Positions 1 through 8,778 are shown, counted from the stretch's first letter. The stretch: 64,000 nt of DNA from Ruminococcus flavefaciens (GCA_015067005.1 SVNH01000014.1:27534-91533), one strand, 5' to 3'. Notes: generated by a model from the letters alone, not told the origin. A program made the numbers and translations.

Positions 1-980
1 GGAGTTATATTCGGAATCCTTGTTATGTAAAGATGTCCTGATGAAGTATGTTCGTCTGTGTAATGCTTCAAAGTCTCAACGCCGAGCGGAACAAGTACAG
101 AATCATACTTCTCAATTATCTGCTTACGTCTTTTGAGCAAATCAGGATAACGCTTCATCTGAGCAAGTCCCATAGCGGCTGCGACATCGGTCATATTGCA
201 TTTGTACCAAGTTCCGACGATGTCATACTCCCAAGCTCCGAGCTGAGTCTTGGCAAGAGCGTCTTTGCTCTGACCGTGAAGACTGAGAAGCTGTATCCGA
301 TGATATATCTCCTCGTTATCAATTCCTTTTATTGTATTCCATGAAAGTGCGCCGCCTTCGGCGGTGGTGAAATTTTTTACTGCGTGGAAGGAGAATGAAG
401 AAAAGTCCGCAATTGAGCCAGCCATTTTTCCATGCCACTTTGCTCCGAAAGCGTGGGCTGTATCAGCACAGACAGCAATTCTTCCGATAGCTTCTTGTAT
501 CTTGTTTGAAGGCTTGAATAAGTCCTTCTTTGATTCAACGATAGCGAATATCCTGTCATAATCGCACGGGATACCTGCAAGATCAACAGGAATAACAGCC
601 TTCGTCTTTTCTGTTATCGCCTTTTCAAGCGCATCGTAATCCATTTCAAGGCTGTTAGGCTGTACGTCGACAAGTACAAGCTTTGCACCTACATGGCAGA
701 CGACAGAAGCCGATGCGGTATATGTATAGGCAGGAACGATCACTTCATCGCCTTCGCCGATACCAAGAACGCGAAGTGCCATCTCTGCACAGGCAGTTTG
801 AGAATTTAGACAAACAGCGCGGTCAACTCCGACAAACTCCGCTATCTCCCTTTCAAGCTGCTTGGTTCTCGGACCTGTTGTTATCCAACCTGAACGAAGT
901 GCATCGCATACCTCTTGTAATTCTGCTTCGCTTATGTCAGGTGGGCTAAAAGGGATTGATTTCTTCTGTGTTGAACTCAT
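1..980 (-). CDS. DegT/DnrJ/EryC1/StrS family aminotransferase (3' end outside window)
   Basis: Reading the minus strand from the ATG at 980 gives 326 codons open to the window edge, so the ORF track missed it. The ribosome site TTAGGAGATG lies just upstream. The protein begins SSTQKKSIPFSPPDISEAEL and shows family marks: GWITTGPRTKQLE, the SQTACAEMAL cofactor-phosphate region, FSFHAVKNFTTAEGG with the PLP-binding lysine, and NMTDVAAAMGLAQ. These are PLP enzymes that usually aminate nucleotide-linked keto-sugars for surface polysaccharides. That role fits the CapD-like dehydratase further along but is inferred. The family call is firm; the exact substrate cannot be told. Confidence 0.93.
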   Translation of the reverse strand, partial: MSSTQKKSIPFSPPDISEAELQEVCDALRSGWITTGPRTKQLEREIAEFVGVDRAVCLNSQTACAEMALRVLGIGEGDEVIVPAYTYTASASVVCHVGAKLVLVDVQPNSLEMDYDALEKAITEKTKAVIPVDLAGIPCDYDRIFAIVESKKDLFKPSNKIQEAIGRIAVCADTAHAFGAKWHGKMAGSIADFSSFSFHAVKNFTTAEGGALSWNTIKGIDNEEIYHRIQLLSLHGQSKDALAKTQLGAWEYDIVGTWYKCNMTDVAAAMGLAQMKRYPDLLKRRKQIIEKYDSVLVPLGVETLKHYTDEHTSSGHLYITRIPNIT

Positions 981-1008
981 TAACTTACATCTCCTAATTA
1001 TTATCGGC

Positions 1009-1188
1009 TCAGAAAAAGCTCTTATCGCCGCATTCTGAATTTATCTTTTTATTCTCCTTCATTACAAGAACAATCTTACCGTTCCTGACTGAAATCGAAT
1101 CAACAAGCCAATATTTATCAAAATTATGTTCATAATTATGTTCATACGAATATATGTCATCTTTAAACTTTAATTTCTTACCGCAGCC
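1009..1188 (-). pseudogene. Possible gene relic, C-terminal fragment
   Basis: A minus-strand frame of 59 codons has protein-like composition (FDKYWLVDSISVRNGKIVLV) and ends in TGA only about 12 bases before the ribosome site of the aminotransferase. It has no start codon: an in-frame TAG lies directly upstream, and open frame resumes beyond it (LVRYATFSLFK). This suggests the tail of a decayed gene that was once upstream of the aminotransferase. I do not recognise the family. It could also be a chance open frame. Confidence 0.3.
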
Positions 1189-1191
1189 CTA

Positions 1192-1676
1192 TTTGAACAG
1201 AGAAAAAGTTGCATACCTCACCAATTCAAACAAATAACACTTCCGTCAATTGTTCAAGTGGCAAAAATAAAAATAAATTTCCATATATGATACTTCATAC
1301 AAATCACGAAAAATGTAGAATGTATCTATTAGACAAGAATTCCATAAAAAATGCTACTTTTTACTGCGAGAACCTTTTTGTCATGTGCGGAAATACATCG
1401 TTCATAATACTTATTTATTCTGTCACTTTATACAATTATTTCACAATAATCAATAAACAAACAGCTTTGATTCCTATGATAAATAGAGACAGAACCACGC
1501 ACTATTAATTATAACTGTTAGTGACAAAAAAAGCAAGCGGAAAAATAGGGCAATTTATAGTTGTTATTGTTTTTTGTCGTTTTTCACAAAATCGTCACAT
1601 TGTTTACTGTCAAAATTGCACGAATAATTCTATTTGAAGTTATATTTACATTTGATATTAATATTAGTATATCGCT
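1192..1676. other. AT-rich non-coding stretch
   Basis: I see no convincing gene here. The 99-codon plus-strand frame at 1209-1508 has no ribosome site, is rich in Asn, Ile and Tyr as expected from AT-rich DNA, and resembles no domain. Confidence 0.5.
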
Positions 1677-1693
1677 GGCAGCCAGTGGCTGCC
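1677..1693. repeat. Perfect 7-bp inverted repeat (GGCAGCC-AGT-GGCTGCC)
   Basis: A GC-rich perfect hairpin sits about 27 bases before the -35 box of the crcB promoter. No T-run follows on either strand, so it is not a standard terminator. It could be an operator. I could not match the leader to the conserved parts of the fluoride (crcB-motif) riboswitch. Confidence 0.5.
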
Positions 1694-1719
1694 ATATCAT
1701 CTATCATCTTTTAAAAATG

Positions 1720-1748
1720 TTGTAAACGCCTTTGATTTGTGCTATAAT
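1720..1748 (+). promoter_or_regulatory. SigA-type promoter of crcB
   Basis: TTGTAA at 1720-1725 and TATAAT at 1743-1748 are separated by 17 bases. The expected start of transcription is only about 25 bases before the crcB start codon, so there is little room for a leader riboswitch. Confidence 0.75.
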
Positions 1749-1777
1749 GAGAATATCAAATCTGATGAGGTGAGTTC

Positions 1778-2152
1778 ATGACTGATTGTCTGATAGTTGC
1801 TGCCGGAGGTGCGATAGGCGCCGTTTGCAGATTTCTGGTTGGAAAGCTCCCGATAGGCAGCAGCGACGGATTTCCGATAAAAACGTTTATTGTCAATATA
1901 CTTGGCTGCTTTATGATTGGTCTTGTAGCTGCACTTGCATTGAAACAGTTTTCGGATTCTCCCAAACTGATTCTTTTCCTTAAAGCCGGCGTCTGTGGAG
2001 GCTTTACAACGTTCTCGTCATTTGCTCTTGAAACAGGCGGAATGATAGAAAAAGGTTCATATATCACAGCTGCTTCGTATATCATACTGAGTGTTGCAGT
2101 CGGCGTAGCAGCCTTGTTCGCAGCTCAGTACCTCGTTGAAAAAGCATTCTGA
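1778..2152 (+). CDS. crcB: Fluoride ion channel CrcB/FluC
   Basis: The 124-residue protein has four hydrophobic segments and the family motifs GAIGAVCRFLVG near the N-terminus, IVNILGCFMIGL in the second membrane helix and GGFTTFSSFALE in the third, with the Phe/Thr/Ser positions that line the fluoride pore. Such channels work as antiparallel dimers in the cytoplasmic membrane and export toxic fluoride. The ATG follows GAGGTGAG at good spacing. The gene is first in a short operon with the YaiI-like and esterase genes. A single copy suggests a homodimer, although a second paralogue could lie outside the window. Confidence 0.95.
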   Translation: MTDCLIVAAGGAIGAVCRFLVGKLPIGSSDGFPIKTFIVNILGCFMIGLVAALALKQFSDSPKLILFLKAGVCGGFTTFSSFALETGGMIEKGSYITAASYIILSVAVGVAALFAAQYLVEKAF

Positions 2153-2167
2153 CCACAGGTGAAAAAT

Positions 2168-2605
2168 ATGAAGATTTTTATAGATGCAGACGGCTGTCCC
2201 GTAGTTGACAATGCCGTCAGGACAGCAAGGCGGTACGGACTTGAATGTACGATAATATGCGATACAGCACACTCTATCCAGCGTGAAGGTGCTGAAACAA
2301 TAATCGTTGATAAAGGCGCGGACAGCGCAGATTTCCGGCTCGTCAACCTTGTAAGTTCCGGAGATATTGCCATTACTCAGGACTACGGACTTGCAGCGAT
2401 GTGTCTGAGCAAGAGGGCAATAGTTCTCAATCAGGACGGTAAGCGCTATACCGAGGAAAACATCTCGGGACTGCTCGAATTCCGTGCAGTCTCAGCTAAG
2501 ATACGCAGAAGCGGCGGACGCACAAAGGGTATGTCCAAACGCACCGCTCAGCAGGATAAGGACTTTGAGAAGGCTCTGACAGAGCTGATAGGAGCAGGAA
2601 TATGA
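2168..2605 (+). CDS. YaiI/YqxD family (DUF188) protein
   Basis: The 145-residue protein opens MKIFIDADGCPVV, the acidic strand-end typical of DUF188, and continues with ITQDYGLAA and the basic RRSGGRTKGMS segment of the family. The fold is thought to be related to PIN nucleases, but the cellular role is unknown. The ORF track starts at a GTG (2159) that lies inside the ribosome site CAGGTGA; the ATG at 2168 is properly spaced and matches family N-termini. Its stop overlaps the next start (ATGA), so it is translationally coupled to the esterase gene. Confidence 0.9.
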   Translation: MKIFIDADGCPVVDNAVRTARRYGLECTIICDTAHSIQREGAETIIVDKGADSADFRLVNLVSSGDIAITQDYGLAAMCLSKRAIVLNQDGKRYTEENISGLLEFRAVSAKIRRSGGRTKGMSKRTAQQDKDFEKALTELIGAGI

Positions 2606-4167
2606 AGATACTGAATTTACACGGCTTCATGGGTGAAGCAGATAACAAGAATTACAAAGCGCTTTGTGTCCTTTTTCCTGCGGAGGATATAATTTCACCA
2701 AAGCTGAATTATATTGATACTGCGCCGGATAAGATTCTTGAGCAGCTTTCGGATATGGTCGATTCTGACGATTTTATATTTGTGGGACAGAGCCTCGGAG
2801 GCTGGTATGCGGACAAATTAAGCCGCAAATTTAACTTTCCTTGTATTCTCACAAATCCCTGTTATTATCCTCATGAACTGAAGTTAATAACAGAATCAGA
2901 TATGCCTGATGAGTTTGTTGTACAATATTATGAGATGTCAGTTAATGATAAAAACGAACTTGCTTATTCATTTTGCAGCGATGGCGATACAGTAATTCCC
3001 AATAATTTTGACAACTGTAAAAAGCTCTCTTATGAGGCTATTATGGTACATGGAAGTCATAGCACAATTGAAAACATTGTCGACCATTTTTCTAAGTTAT
3101 TGGCGTTTAATTACACTGCGAACGAGGTAGCTGAATTAAAAGAAAAACGGAAAGCAGCTTTTTTACAGGAAAACCCTGAATGGTCTGATAACCGTTTCCT
3201 TGATATCATATTTAATCAGGCAATCATAGAGGCAATGAAAGCTATTTTTGATAAGGAAATGGAACAAACCGAAAGGTCGTTGGAAAAAGCGTTTTTCCCC
3301 GGCGTGACAGACAGTAACAAGGATTCTACATATGACAATGAAAAAGAAAAAATTAAGCGAACACTTAAAAAAATTGAGCAGTATAGATATTCAGAAGGAG
3401 ATAAAATCGAAAAGCTTAGCGGTGAGTTTCCTCAAAAATTTATAAGCCTGAAAAAAGAGGTCGATAAAACTAAGAGTAATTTTGAGAGTAATCATTATAA
3501 TATTTCGCGTCAGAATGTACTCGAAATCAGAACGCTTGCTAAGCTTGAAATATGCGAGAAAATACTTAAAAAACAGATATCAAGTGTGAAAAAAGTTTCA
3601 AATACAAAATTTGAAGATTTGTATATGGAGTATGACAAGCATTATTCTGAGCTGATCGATAACGTTAATAAAATAGATGTTTCTGCTAATAACTATCTTT
3701 CTGCTTTTTTCGATTTATTTAATTTTGAGGACAAGTTCTCGCTGGAGTGGATATATAGCTTTGCTGATTATGCAGTTGAGCACAAAATTGACGAAGAAAC
3801 ATTTGACAGAGGCAAATACCTGTATGCTTCACCTATTGAGACTCCAAATGGCTTATATTGCATGAATAGGTCTTTTTTTCTTAGAGATGAGTATCTTCCG
3901 CTGCTGTTGGAATGTGAGTACGATGTATCAGGATTTGGAAAGGCAATTTATGAGTATACTCTATATGTTGAACTTGTATATGGTTTAAAAAATGCGTATA
4001 TTAGCAGTGAAGCATTAGAGAAGATATCCCGGTCAGAATGGGTCGCTTTTATTAAAAGCAATTACAACTTGCTTGGTGCATTTAACAGAAATAAGGAATG
4101 GACGCCTAAAAAAATAAAAGAGGCGCGTAAAGTCTTTGATAAGTGGGGAATAAACCAGCAGACGTGA
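2602..4167 (+). CDS. YqiA-like alpha/beta-hydrolase fused to an unknown C-terminal region
   Basis: Residues 1-170 look like the YqiA/UPF0227 esterase family: MKILNLHGFMGEADNKNYK with the oxyanion HG, the nucleophile elbow GQSLGG, a candidate acid in FCSDGDTVIP and a histidine in VHGSHSTIEN. Family members are usually under 200 residues, but this protein has 521. The extra 350 residues begin with a charged, probably coiled-coil stretch (about 210-350, rich in Lys/Glu) and end in a more globular region with no motif I recognise. Base composition becomes more AT-rich after the hydrolase part, which suggests a fusion. The start overlaps the preceding stop by four bases. Confidence 0.75.
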   Translation: MKILNLHGFMGEADNKNYKALCVLFPAEDIISPKLNYIDTAPDKILEQLSDMVDSDDFIFVGQSLGGWYADKLSRKFNFPCILTNPCYYPHELKLITESDMPDEFVVQYYEMSVNDKNELAYSFCSDGDTVIPNNFDNCKKLSYEAIMVHGSHSTIENIVDHFSKLLAFNYTANEVAELKEKRKAAFLQENPEWSDNRFLDIIFNQAIIEAMKAIFDKEMEQTERSLEKAFFPGVTDSNKDSTYDNEKEKIKRTLKKIEQYRYSEGDKIEKLSGEFPQKFISLKKEVDKTKSNFESNHYNISRQNVLEIRTLAKLEICEKILKKQISSVKKVSNTKFEDLYMEYDKHYSELIDNVNKIDVSANNYLSAFFDLFNFEDKFSLEWIYSFADYAVEHKIDEETFDRGKYLYASPIETPNGLYCMNRSFFLRDEYLPLLLECEYDVSGFGKAIYEYTLYVELVYGLKNAYISSEALEKISRSEWVAFIKSNYNLLGAFNRNKEWTPKKIKEARKVFDKWGINQQT

Positions 4168-4168
4168 A

Positions 4169-4212
4169 ATTCCAAAAAAGTGCTTGACATTTTTGGAATA
4201 TATTGTTATAAT
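4169..4212 (+). promoter_or_regulatory. Consensus promoter with a 10-bp inverted repeat over the -35 box
   Basis: TTGACA (4184-4189) and TATAAT (4207-4212) are both perfect, with 17 bases between. The arms ATTCCAAAAA (4169-4178) and TTTTTGGAAT (4190-4199) flank the -35 box, as a repressor site would. It opens the accessory island. Confidence 0.85.
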
Positions 4213-4218
4213 AAACGT

Positions 4219-4365
4219 AGAAAAATTGGAAGCGACATACAGCTTATAAATTATAATGTTTAACTGTAAAAATCAAAAGTTCCCGATTTTTGTTCCATGT
4301 AAAAAATGATATTATGTGATAGAATAGCCTTGAGGTGAATAAAAGCCTCAAGGCTTTTATTTTTT
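4219..4365 (+). ncRNA. Candidate short RNA or attenuated leader
   Basis: Transcription from the promoter at 4184-4212 would start near 4219 and meet a strong intrinsic terminator at 4326-4365. That gives an RNA of about 145 bases with no credible reading frame. It may be an independent small RNA, or a leader that controls read-through into the ATPase genes from 4505. No known RNA family was recognised. Confidence 0.5.
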
Positions 4366-4366
4366 C
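4326..4366 (+). terminator. Intrinsic terminator upstream of the ATPase genes
   Basis: AGCCTTGAGG (4326-4335) pairs perfectly with CCTCAAGGCT (4346-4355) and is followed by TTTATTTTTT. Confidence 0.88.
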
Positions 4367-4504
4367 CTTATCACACGTATGTAGTCCCTGATCAAGACTG
4401 CTATCTACCAACGACGTCACCCGGGGGCGTCATACCATTAGAAAACCACAAATCTCGCAGAGAGATACTCTCTGCATCTTTAATCAAAATCTGGAGGTAT
4501 TTTC
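4367..4504 (+). promoter_or_regulatory. Leader of the first ATPase gene, with hairpin
   Basis: The 138 bases contain GACGTCACCCGGGGGCGTC, able to form a short stem, and a perfect hairpin GCAGAGAG-ATA-CTCTCTGC at 4457-4475. The ribosome site GGAGG is at 4493-4497. No clear promoter lies between the terminator at 4366 and the gene, so expression may depend on read-through. Confidence 0.45.
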
Positions 4505-5650
4505 ATGAAAAATTTATCCGTAAAAAAAGCAATCAAGGAAAATATGTTTACTAAGAGTGAGAACATTAACAAATTCTCCGAACCCCGTGATACTGTTCAC
4601 AAGGGATTCACTCTCGTGACAGGCACAAACAACGACATCAAGCATGATTCCGTAAAAAACATGCTCGTCGATAGCTGCAGCAAAACATCTACTATTTTTA
4701 TCGACACAAGAGAAATGCTTGACTCCAACACGATAGACCTTATATCTTCTCACCCGCTTCTTGACGGAAAGGTGAAAACGATAGACGTTTACAAGGACGG
4801 AATTCCCGTCAATTTGTTTTACGCAGATCCGGAGAAAACCGATGAAGAAAAGGTTATCGATTTATTCGATGTCTGCTCTTCAATCTACAGAAACCCGGAT
4901 CCTGACCACATGGAAATGCTTCACGAAGGTATATCTGTTTACATAGAAAACCTGGATGATTTCACAGACTGTTCCGTATATGAAAAAGCAAGAATCGAAG
5001 AAATGCAGCTACTTGAATTTCTTAGTCAGGCTGTATTATATACGACCAACGATCCGTTTCTTCACGAAGTTCATTATTCAATTGAGCATGATCTTGGCGA
5101 TTGCGGAATGATGAACAATTCGTGGGCGAACATCATCCAGTATCCGGGTCCAGCTTATTATATCAACATAAATTCCGGTTGGAGAGATAGTGCGCTTCCG
5201 ATTGCGGATATGCTCCTTGCATCACTCAGAAACGCCCGCAAGCGCAATCATGACATCCCAATTGATCTCTACGTAAACGATATTGCTGACCTTAACTTCT
5301 CAAGCACCGGCTCAATCAGAAAAATAATTAACGAAAGTGAGTGCTTGAACATAAACGTTATCGGCATATCACGCGATTATTATTCGCCTGCTACGCCGGT
5401 AGGTCAGATCATGGCTTCGGCGGAAAAGCAGTTCTTTCTCTTCCCGACAATTAAGTCAAAGGAATATGTTGATTCAGCTCTTCAGATTAGCAGCGGCGAC
5501 GAATGGCCGTTCATAGATATTCTGTACGGCGATGCTATCCTGAAGGAAATAGTCCATGATTCGCACACCGGCAAGAATGTAGCAACTGTTTGCAGAGGTA
5601 GTCTCAAAAATTATTTTAGCCTCAGAAACTACTTCGGCTTTAATGATTAA
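4505..5650 (+). CDS. Inactive HerA/VirB4-like ATPase paralogue (hypothetical)
   Basis: I do not recognise a named family for this 381-residue protein, but its layout mirrors the C-terminal half of the next gene. STIFIDTREMLDSNTIDL here matches KFIFINIKGPITEDSLKD there. IDLYVNDIADLNFSSTGS matches VVLYADEMQKYTSDSPFQ. NVIGISRDYYSP matches MAAGITQEYRSR. Where an ATP-binding P-loop should be, it reads TLVTGTNNDIKHD with no GK(S/T), and the Walker B acidic pair is lost (ND instead of DE). I infer a catalytically dead partner of the 1011-residue ATPase. The start follows GGAGGTATTTTC. Confidence 0.6.
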   Translation: MKNLSVKKAIKENMFTKSENINKFSEPRDTVHKGFTLVTGTNNDIKHDSVKNMLVDSCSKTSTIFIDTREMLDSNTIDLISSHPLLDGKVKTIDVYKDGIPVNLFYADPEKTDEEKVIDLFDVCSSIYRNPDPDHMEMLHEGISVYIENLDDFTDCSVYEKARIEEMQLLEFLSQAVLYTTNDPFLHEVHYSIEHDLGDCGMMNNSWANIIQYPGPAYYININSGWRDSALPIADMLLASLRNARKRNHDIPIDLYVNDIADLNFSSTGSIRKIINESECLNINVIGISRDYYSPATPVGQIMASAEKQFFLFPTIKSKEYVDSALQISSGDEWPFIDILYGDAILKEIVHDSHTGKNVATVCRGSLKNYFSLRNYFGFND

Positions 5651-5678
5651 TTTTTAAAACAATAAAGGATATGAATTG

Positions 5679-5698
5679 GCGGAGGCTTTTGCCTCCGC
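5679..5698 (+). terminator. Hairpin between the two ATPase genes
   Basis: GCGGAGGC-TTTT-GCCTCCGC is a perfect 8-bp stem in the 78-base gap. Only a poor T-run follows, so it may stabilise or partly terminate the message rather than stop it. Confidence 0.45.
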
Positions 5699-5728
5699 TA
5701 TATTAAGTTATATGAAGGAGCGATATAT

Positions 5729-8700
5729 ATGAGATTCATAAGAAGTAAAAACGGCGATTACAGCAATCTGCCGAGAATTCCCGAAGAATCAATCCGTCAG
5801 CCGCTGACAGGCAACAGCGTCCCACAGAATGCCGTTAATTCAGTGCCTGCCACCTCTGAACAGGTTTATGCTCAAATGGGACAACAGATAGGATATCTGG
5901 ATATGTGGGCGAATAATGGCTATACTATGGATTCGTACCATTTCGCCTATGAGGTCGAGACTGAAGAAGGAGCTTTTGTACTGTTTTACGGTGAAAATGG
6001 CGTAAAATATATAGAACGGACAGTAACAAAACGAGAGCAGAACAACCTTAAAGGCGGACTGTCTCACACCAGCAAAATCAAGGACAAGCCCATTGAAATA
6101 TGCGATGCTGTTTTCTTCAAGTATGGAGAAAAATTTATGCGCGAAGATAAGCCCGACAAGCACTATTTCTATGTTTATACGTCGGACGATAATACTAACG
6201 ATCTTTCTATGGTAACTAAGGTTATCGAAAAAGGCGACTTGAATAGTCCGCAATGCAGCCTGATATTTAAACCGGAAATAGTCAGATCTGGACAGGAAAA
6301 ACTATGCAGCGCCTTCTTCCGCGCCGAGATATACCGCGTTTCCAAACGCAGTACAGAGATAATGGTACCAACTCATCCTGGTTGGCATTTTGATGAAAAA
6401 TACGGCTTTGTATTCCTGGACAGAATGAGATACAAGGAACTTCCCGAGACCGAACTGCCTCCTTTCCTTTGTAAAAGAATAGTGGGAACAACTAATAACT
6501 CAGTCAGCAGCGTATATAATAATTTGAAGCCAATGATAGGTCAGTGTTTGCAAAAGAAATTATTATGGAGCGCGAGACTGATTAGTCCACTTCTTATGCC
6601 GCTCTGGAAGCATGGCGTAGTAGTGAGAACTATAATAGCTGCAATCATTGATACTACCGACCAGATGTCAACTTCTGCCGCAATACTTAAAACTGGAGAT
6701 TTCGCTAACTTTGATTCGTTGTCGCTATACTCATCAACTGTGGATATCGACAAAGAAATAGTCGGTGCCCGCGACGGCGTTGCAACATTTATCTGTCCAC
6801 TGACAGCGGCAGAGTCAAAATATAACGCTGCTAAGGTCAATTATATCCGAGATGCAGCGATAGGCGCTAACGGAGCAGATAAGACTGCGAGGGCGCTTAT
6901 CTCGTTGATAGGTCGCTTCATTCCAGCAGACCTGCCGCCAGAATTTGTTCTTCCCATCGACTGTAAGAGAATGGCTACCGATGCAGATGATAACAAGCTT
7001 CGGAACTTCGTGTTGGAGTTCGATGCGGCGTACATATCCTATATTGAGAACCATTTCGATGTTATTGAGAGCTGGATAAGCTCCACAGCAGTGCGTTACA
7101 AGGCAGAGCCTGCTCCAGGAATCGAAAAGAATAAAGACGGCCTTTACATAGCATTGAACGCATTACAGAGTATAATGAAAGGCTGCTTCAATATTGAGCT
7201 TTTTACGGACGACGAGTTCAAGCGTGTTACCGACCTGTTCAAAGAATCCGCGACAGAAATCATCGCTCCCGACTACGTCGTCAGAGACCAGTTCATTACT
7301 GTAACAATTGATATGATAATGGAAAGACTATTCTCGTTTATGGATATAGTTTCCGCCCACAAGAACTATTCCGATGACGGACGCACATTGATCCTTGACC
7401 GAAAAAAGGGATTCCTCAACTTCAAAATTAAGTCTCTTGACAAGATAGCTGAGCGCATCCCGACCGTTAAAGACGGAGCTGAGCTTGCGGGAATACTTAA
7501 GGCTTGCAGTACTATAAAATGTACCGATAACGGCGCTCGTCAGATAACTACTCCCGAGGGACGCTCCGGATTTTACAGCGTTTATCTTTCGGAGCTTGGA
7601 GACGATATACTGCCGATAATCAGGTATATTGACAATATCGAGTTCTTTATGCTGCCGGAAGAAGTCCCTGAGAATTTCATACCGCTGGTATGGTTCAGAG
7701 GACGCTGTGCCGGTATCGTTCTTGACGGTAAAGGATTGCCGAATCCTCATATCAATATCTGCGGATTGTCGGGCATGGGCAAAAATCGAGGTGCTTACCG
7801 CAACGGTGAATGCTTCCTCCGCTTACGTTCCAAGTTCATTTTCATCAATATTAAGGGACCCATAACCGAGGATTCTCTCAAAGATATGGGTTGTCCTACT
7901 GACAAATATGACCTGTTCAATCTCAAGACTGAAGGCTTGCCGTTCGATATATTCAACGTATCGGACTTTAAAGGCAAGAACGCGAAAGTCAGCTACATAT
8001 TGAATATTATATGTGCGGCAGTTAATGGTCTCACCGATAATCAGCTCAACGAGCTTTCCGATTATGTCAACAGCATGGTTGACGATGATACGCAGAGCTT
8101 TTCCCTGCTTGAACTCTTTGAAAAATTTCCCAAGGGCAGAACAATAGCTCTTCAGAAGAAGCTCACTCCGCTGTTCAACATGATGAGAGCTTATACTCCA
8201 AAAGGCGAAAAATACAAGTATCCCTCTTTTCGTGAGTTTATTGACGACCGCAGCAGGATAACTGTTCTGTCTATTGTTCAGAGTAACGTCACGGCGTTGC
8301 GCTGCACTGTCTATGCGCTGTTGCAGTCTTTATTTGAACATCAGATTCTTGACAGCCATACCCGTGTGGTATTGTACGCTGACGAGATGCAAAAATATAC
8401 CTCAGATAGCCCATTTCAGCAGTGGTTCGCTGAAGGCAGGCAGTTTAATATTATGGCTGCTGGAATAACGCAGGAATATCGCAGCAGGGACAACGAGACA
8501 CGAAACTTCACAAGCAACGCTGCAATGGAGCTTTTCTATCCTCCGACTACCGTTTCAGCAGATAAAGTGTTCAAAGCACTGAATACGGAATTCTCAATAG
8601 AGGAGCTTTGTTCCGGAAATCTGGGAGATATTTTCTGTAAGGGATTTTTCTGGAGCAGTGTTGAGAAGCGCCATAAACCTGCTATTCTTTGCGGCAAAAA

Positions 8701-8764
8701 TGACGATGAGGATTTCTCAAAGCTGAAGATACGTCCGAAAGGCTATTACGGTAATGTTCTTTAA
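5729..8764 (+). CDS. Large HerA/VirB4-like P-loop ATPase with DUF927-like N-terminal region
   Basis: The protein has 1011 residues. Residues about 50-440 resemble the helicase-associated DUF927 type (HPGWHFDEKYGFVFLD, then a long helical part); this is a weak match by eye. The C-terminal part is an additional-strand ATPase: INICGLSGMGK as P-loop near residue 675, FIFINIKG, Walker B VVLYADEMQ near 890 and the sensor-like ITQEY. These are features of HerA/VirB4/TraG motors that move DNA or protein. The residue after GK is Asn rather than Ser/Thr, and the following stretch looks as if read in the wrong frame (see findings). The ribosome site AAGGAG is well placed. The gene is probably co-transcribed with the inactive paralogue, and its neighbour is a relaxase, so a role in element transfer is likely. 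Confidence 0.65.
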   Translation: MRFIRSKNGDYSNLPRIPEESIRQPLTGNSVPQNAVNSVPATSEQVYAQMGQQIGYLDMWANNGYTMDSYHFAYEVETEEGAFVLFYGENGVKYIERTVTKREQNNLKGGLSHTSKIKDKPIEICDAVFFKYGEKFMREDKPDKHYFYVYTSDDNTNDLSMVTKVIEKGDLNSPQCSLIFKPEIVRSGQEKLCSAFFRAEIYRVSKRSTEIMVPTHPGWHFDEKYGFVFLDRMRYKELPETELPPFLCKRIVGTTNNSVSSVYNNLKPMIGQCLQKKLLWSARLISPLLMPLWKHGVVVRTIIAAIIDTTDQMSTSAAILKTGDFANFDSLSLYSSTVDIDKEIVGARDGVATFICPLTAAESKYNAAKVNYIRDAAIGANGADKTARALISLIGRFIPADLPPEFVLPIDCKRMATDADDNKLRNFVLEFDAAYISYIENHFDVIESWISSTAVRYKAEPAPGIEKNKDGLYIALNALQSIMKGCFNIELFTDDEFKRVTDLFKESATEIIAPDYVVRDQFITVTIDMIMERLFSFMDIVSAHKNYSDDGRTLILDRKKGFLNFKIKSLDKIAERIPTVKDGAELAGILKACSTIKCTDNGARQITTPEGRSGFYSVYLSELGDDILPIIRYIDNIEFFMLPEEVPENFIPLVWFRGRCAGIVLDGKGLPNPHINICGLSGMGKNRGAYRNGECFLRLRSKFIFINIKGPITEDSLKDMGCPTDKYDLFNLKTEGLPFDIFNVSDFKGKNAKVSYILNIICAAVNGLTDNQLNELSDYVNSMVDDDTQSFSLLELFEKFPKGRTIALQKKLTPLFNMMRAYTPKGEKYKYPSFREFIDDRSRITVLSIVQSNVTALRCTVYALLQSLFEHQILDSHTRVVLYADEMQKYTSDSPFQQWFAEGRQFNIMAAGITQEYRSRDNETRNFTSNAAMELFYPPTTVSADKVFKALNTEFSIEELCSGNLGDIFCKGFFWSSVEKRHKPAILCGKNDDEDFSKLKIRPKGYYGNVL

Positions 8765-8778
8765 TATTTATTATTTAT

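Noticed and set aside
1209-1508. 99-codon plus-strand ORF
   Set aside because: AT-rich composition, no ribosome site and no domain; likely chance.
1700-1777. Fluoride riboswitch before crcB
   Set aside because: The promoter leaves only about 25 bases of leader, and I found no match to the conserved crcB-motif core.
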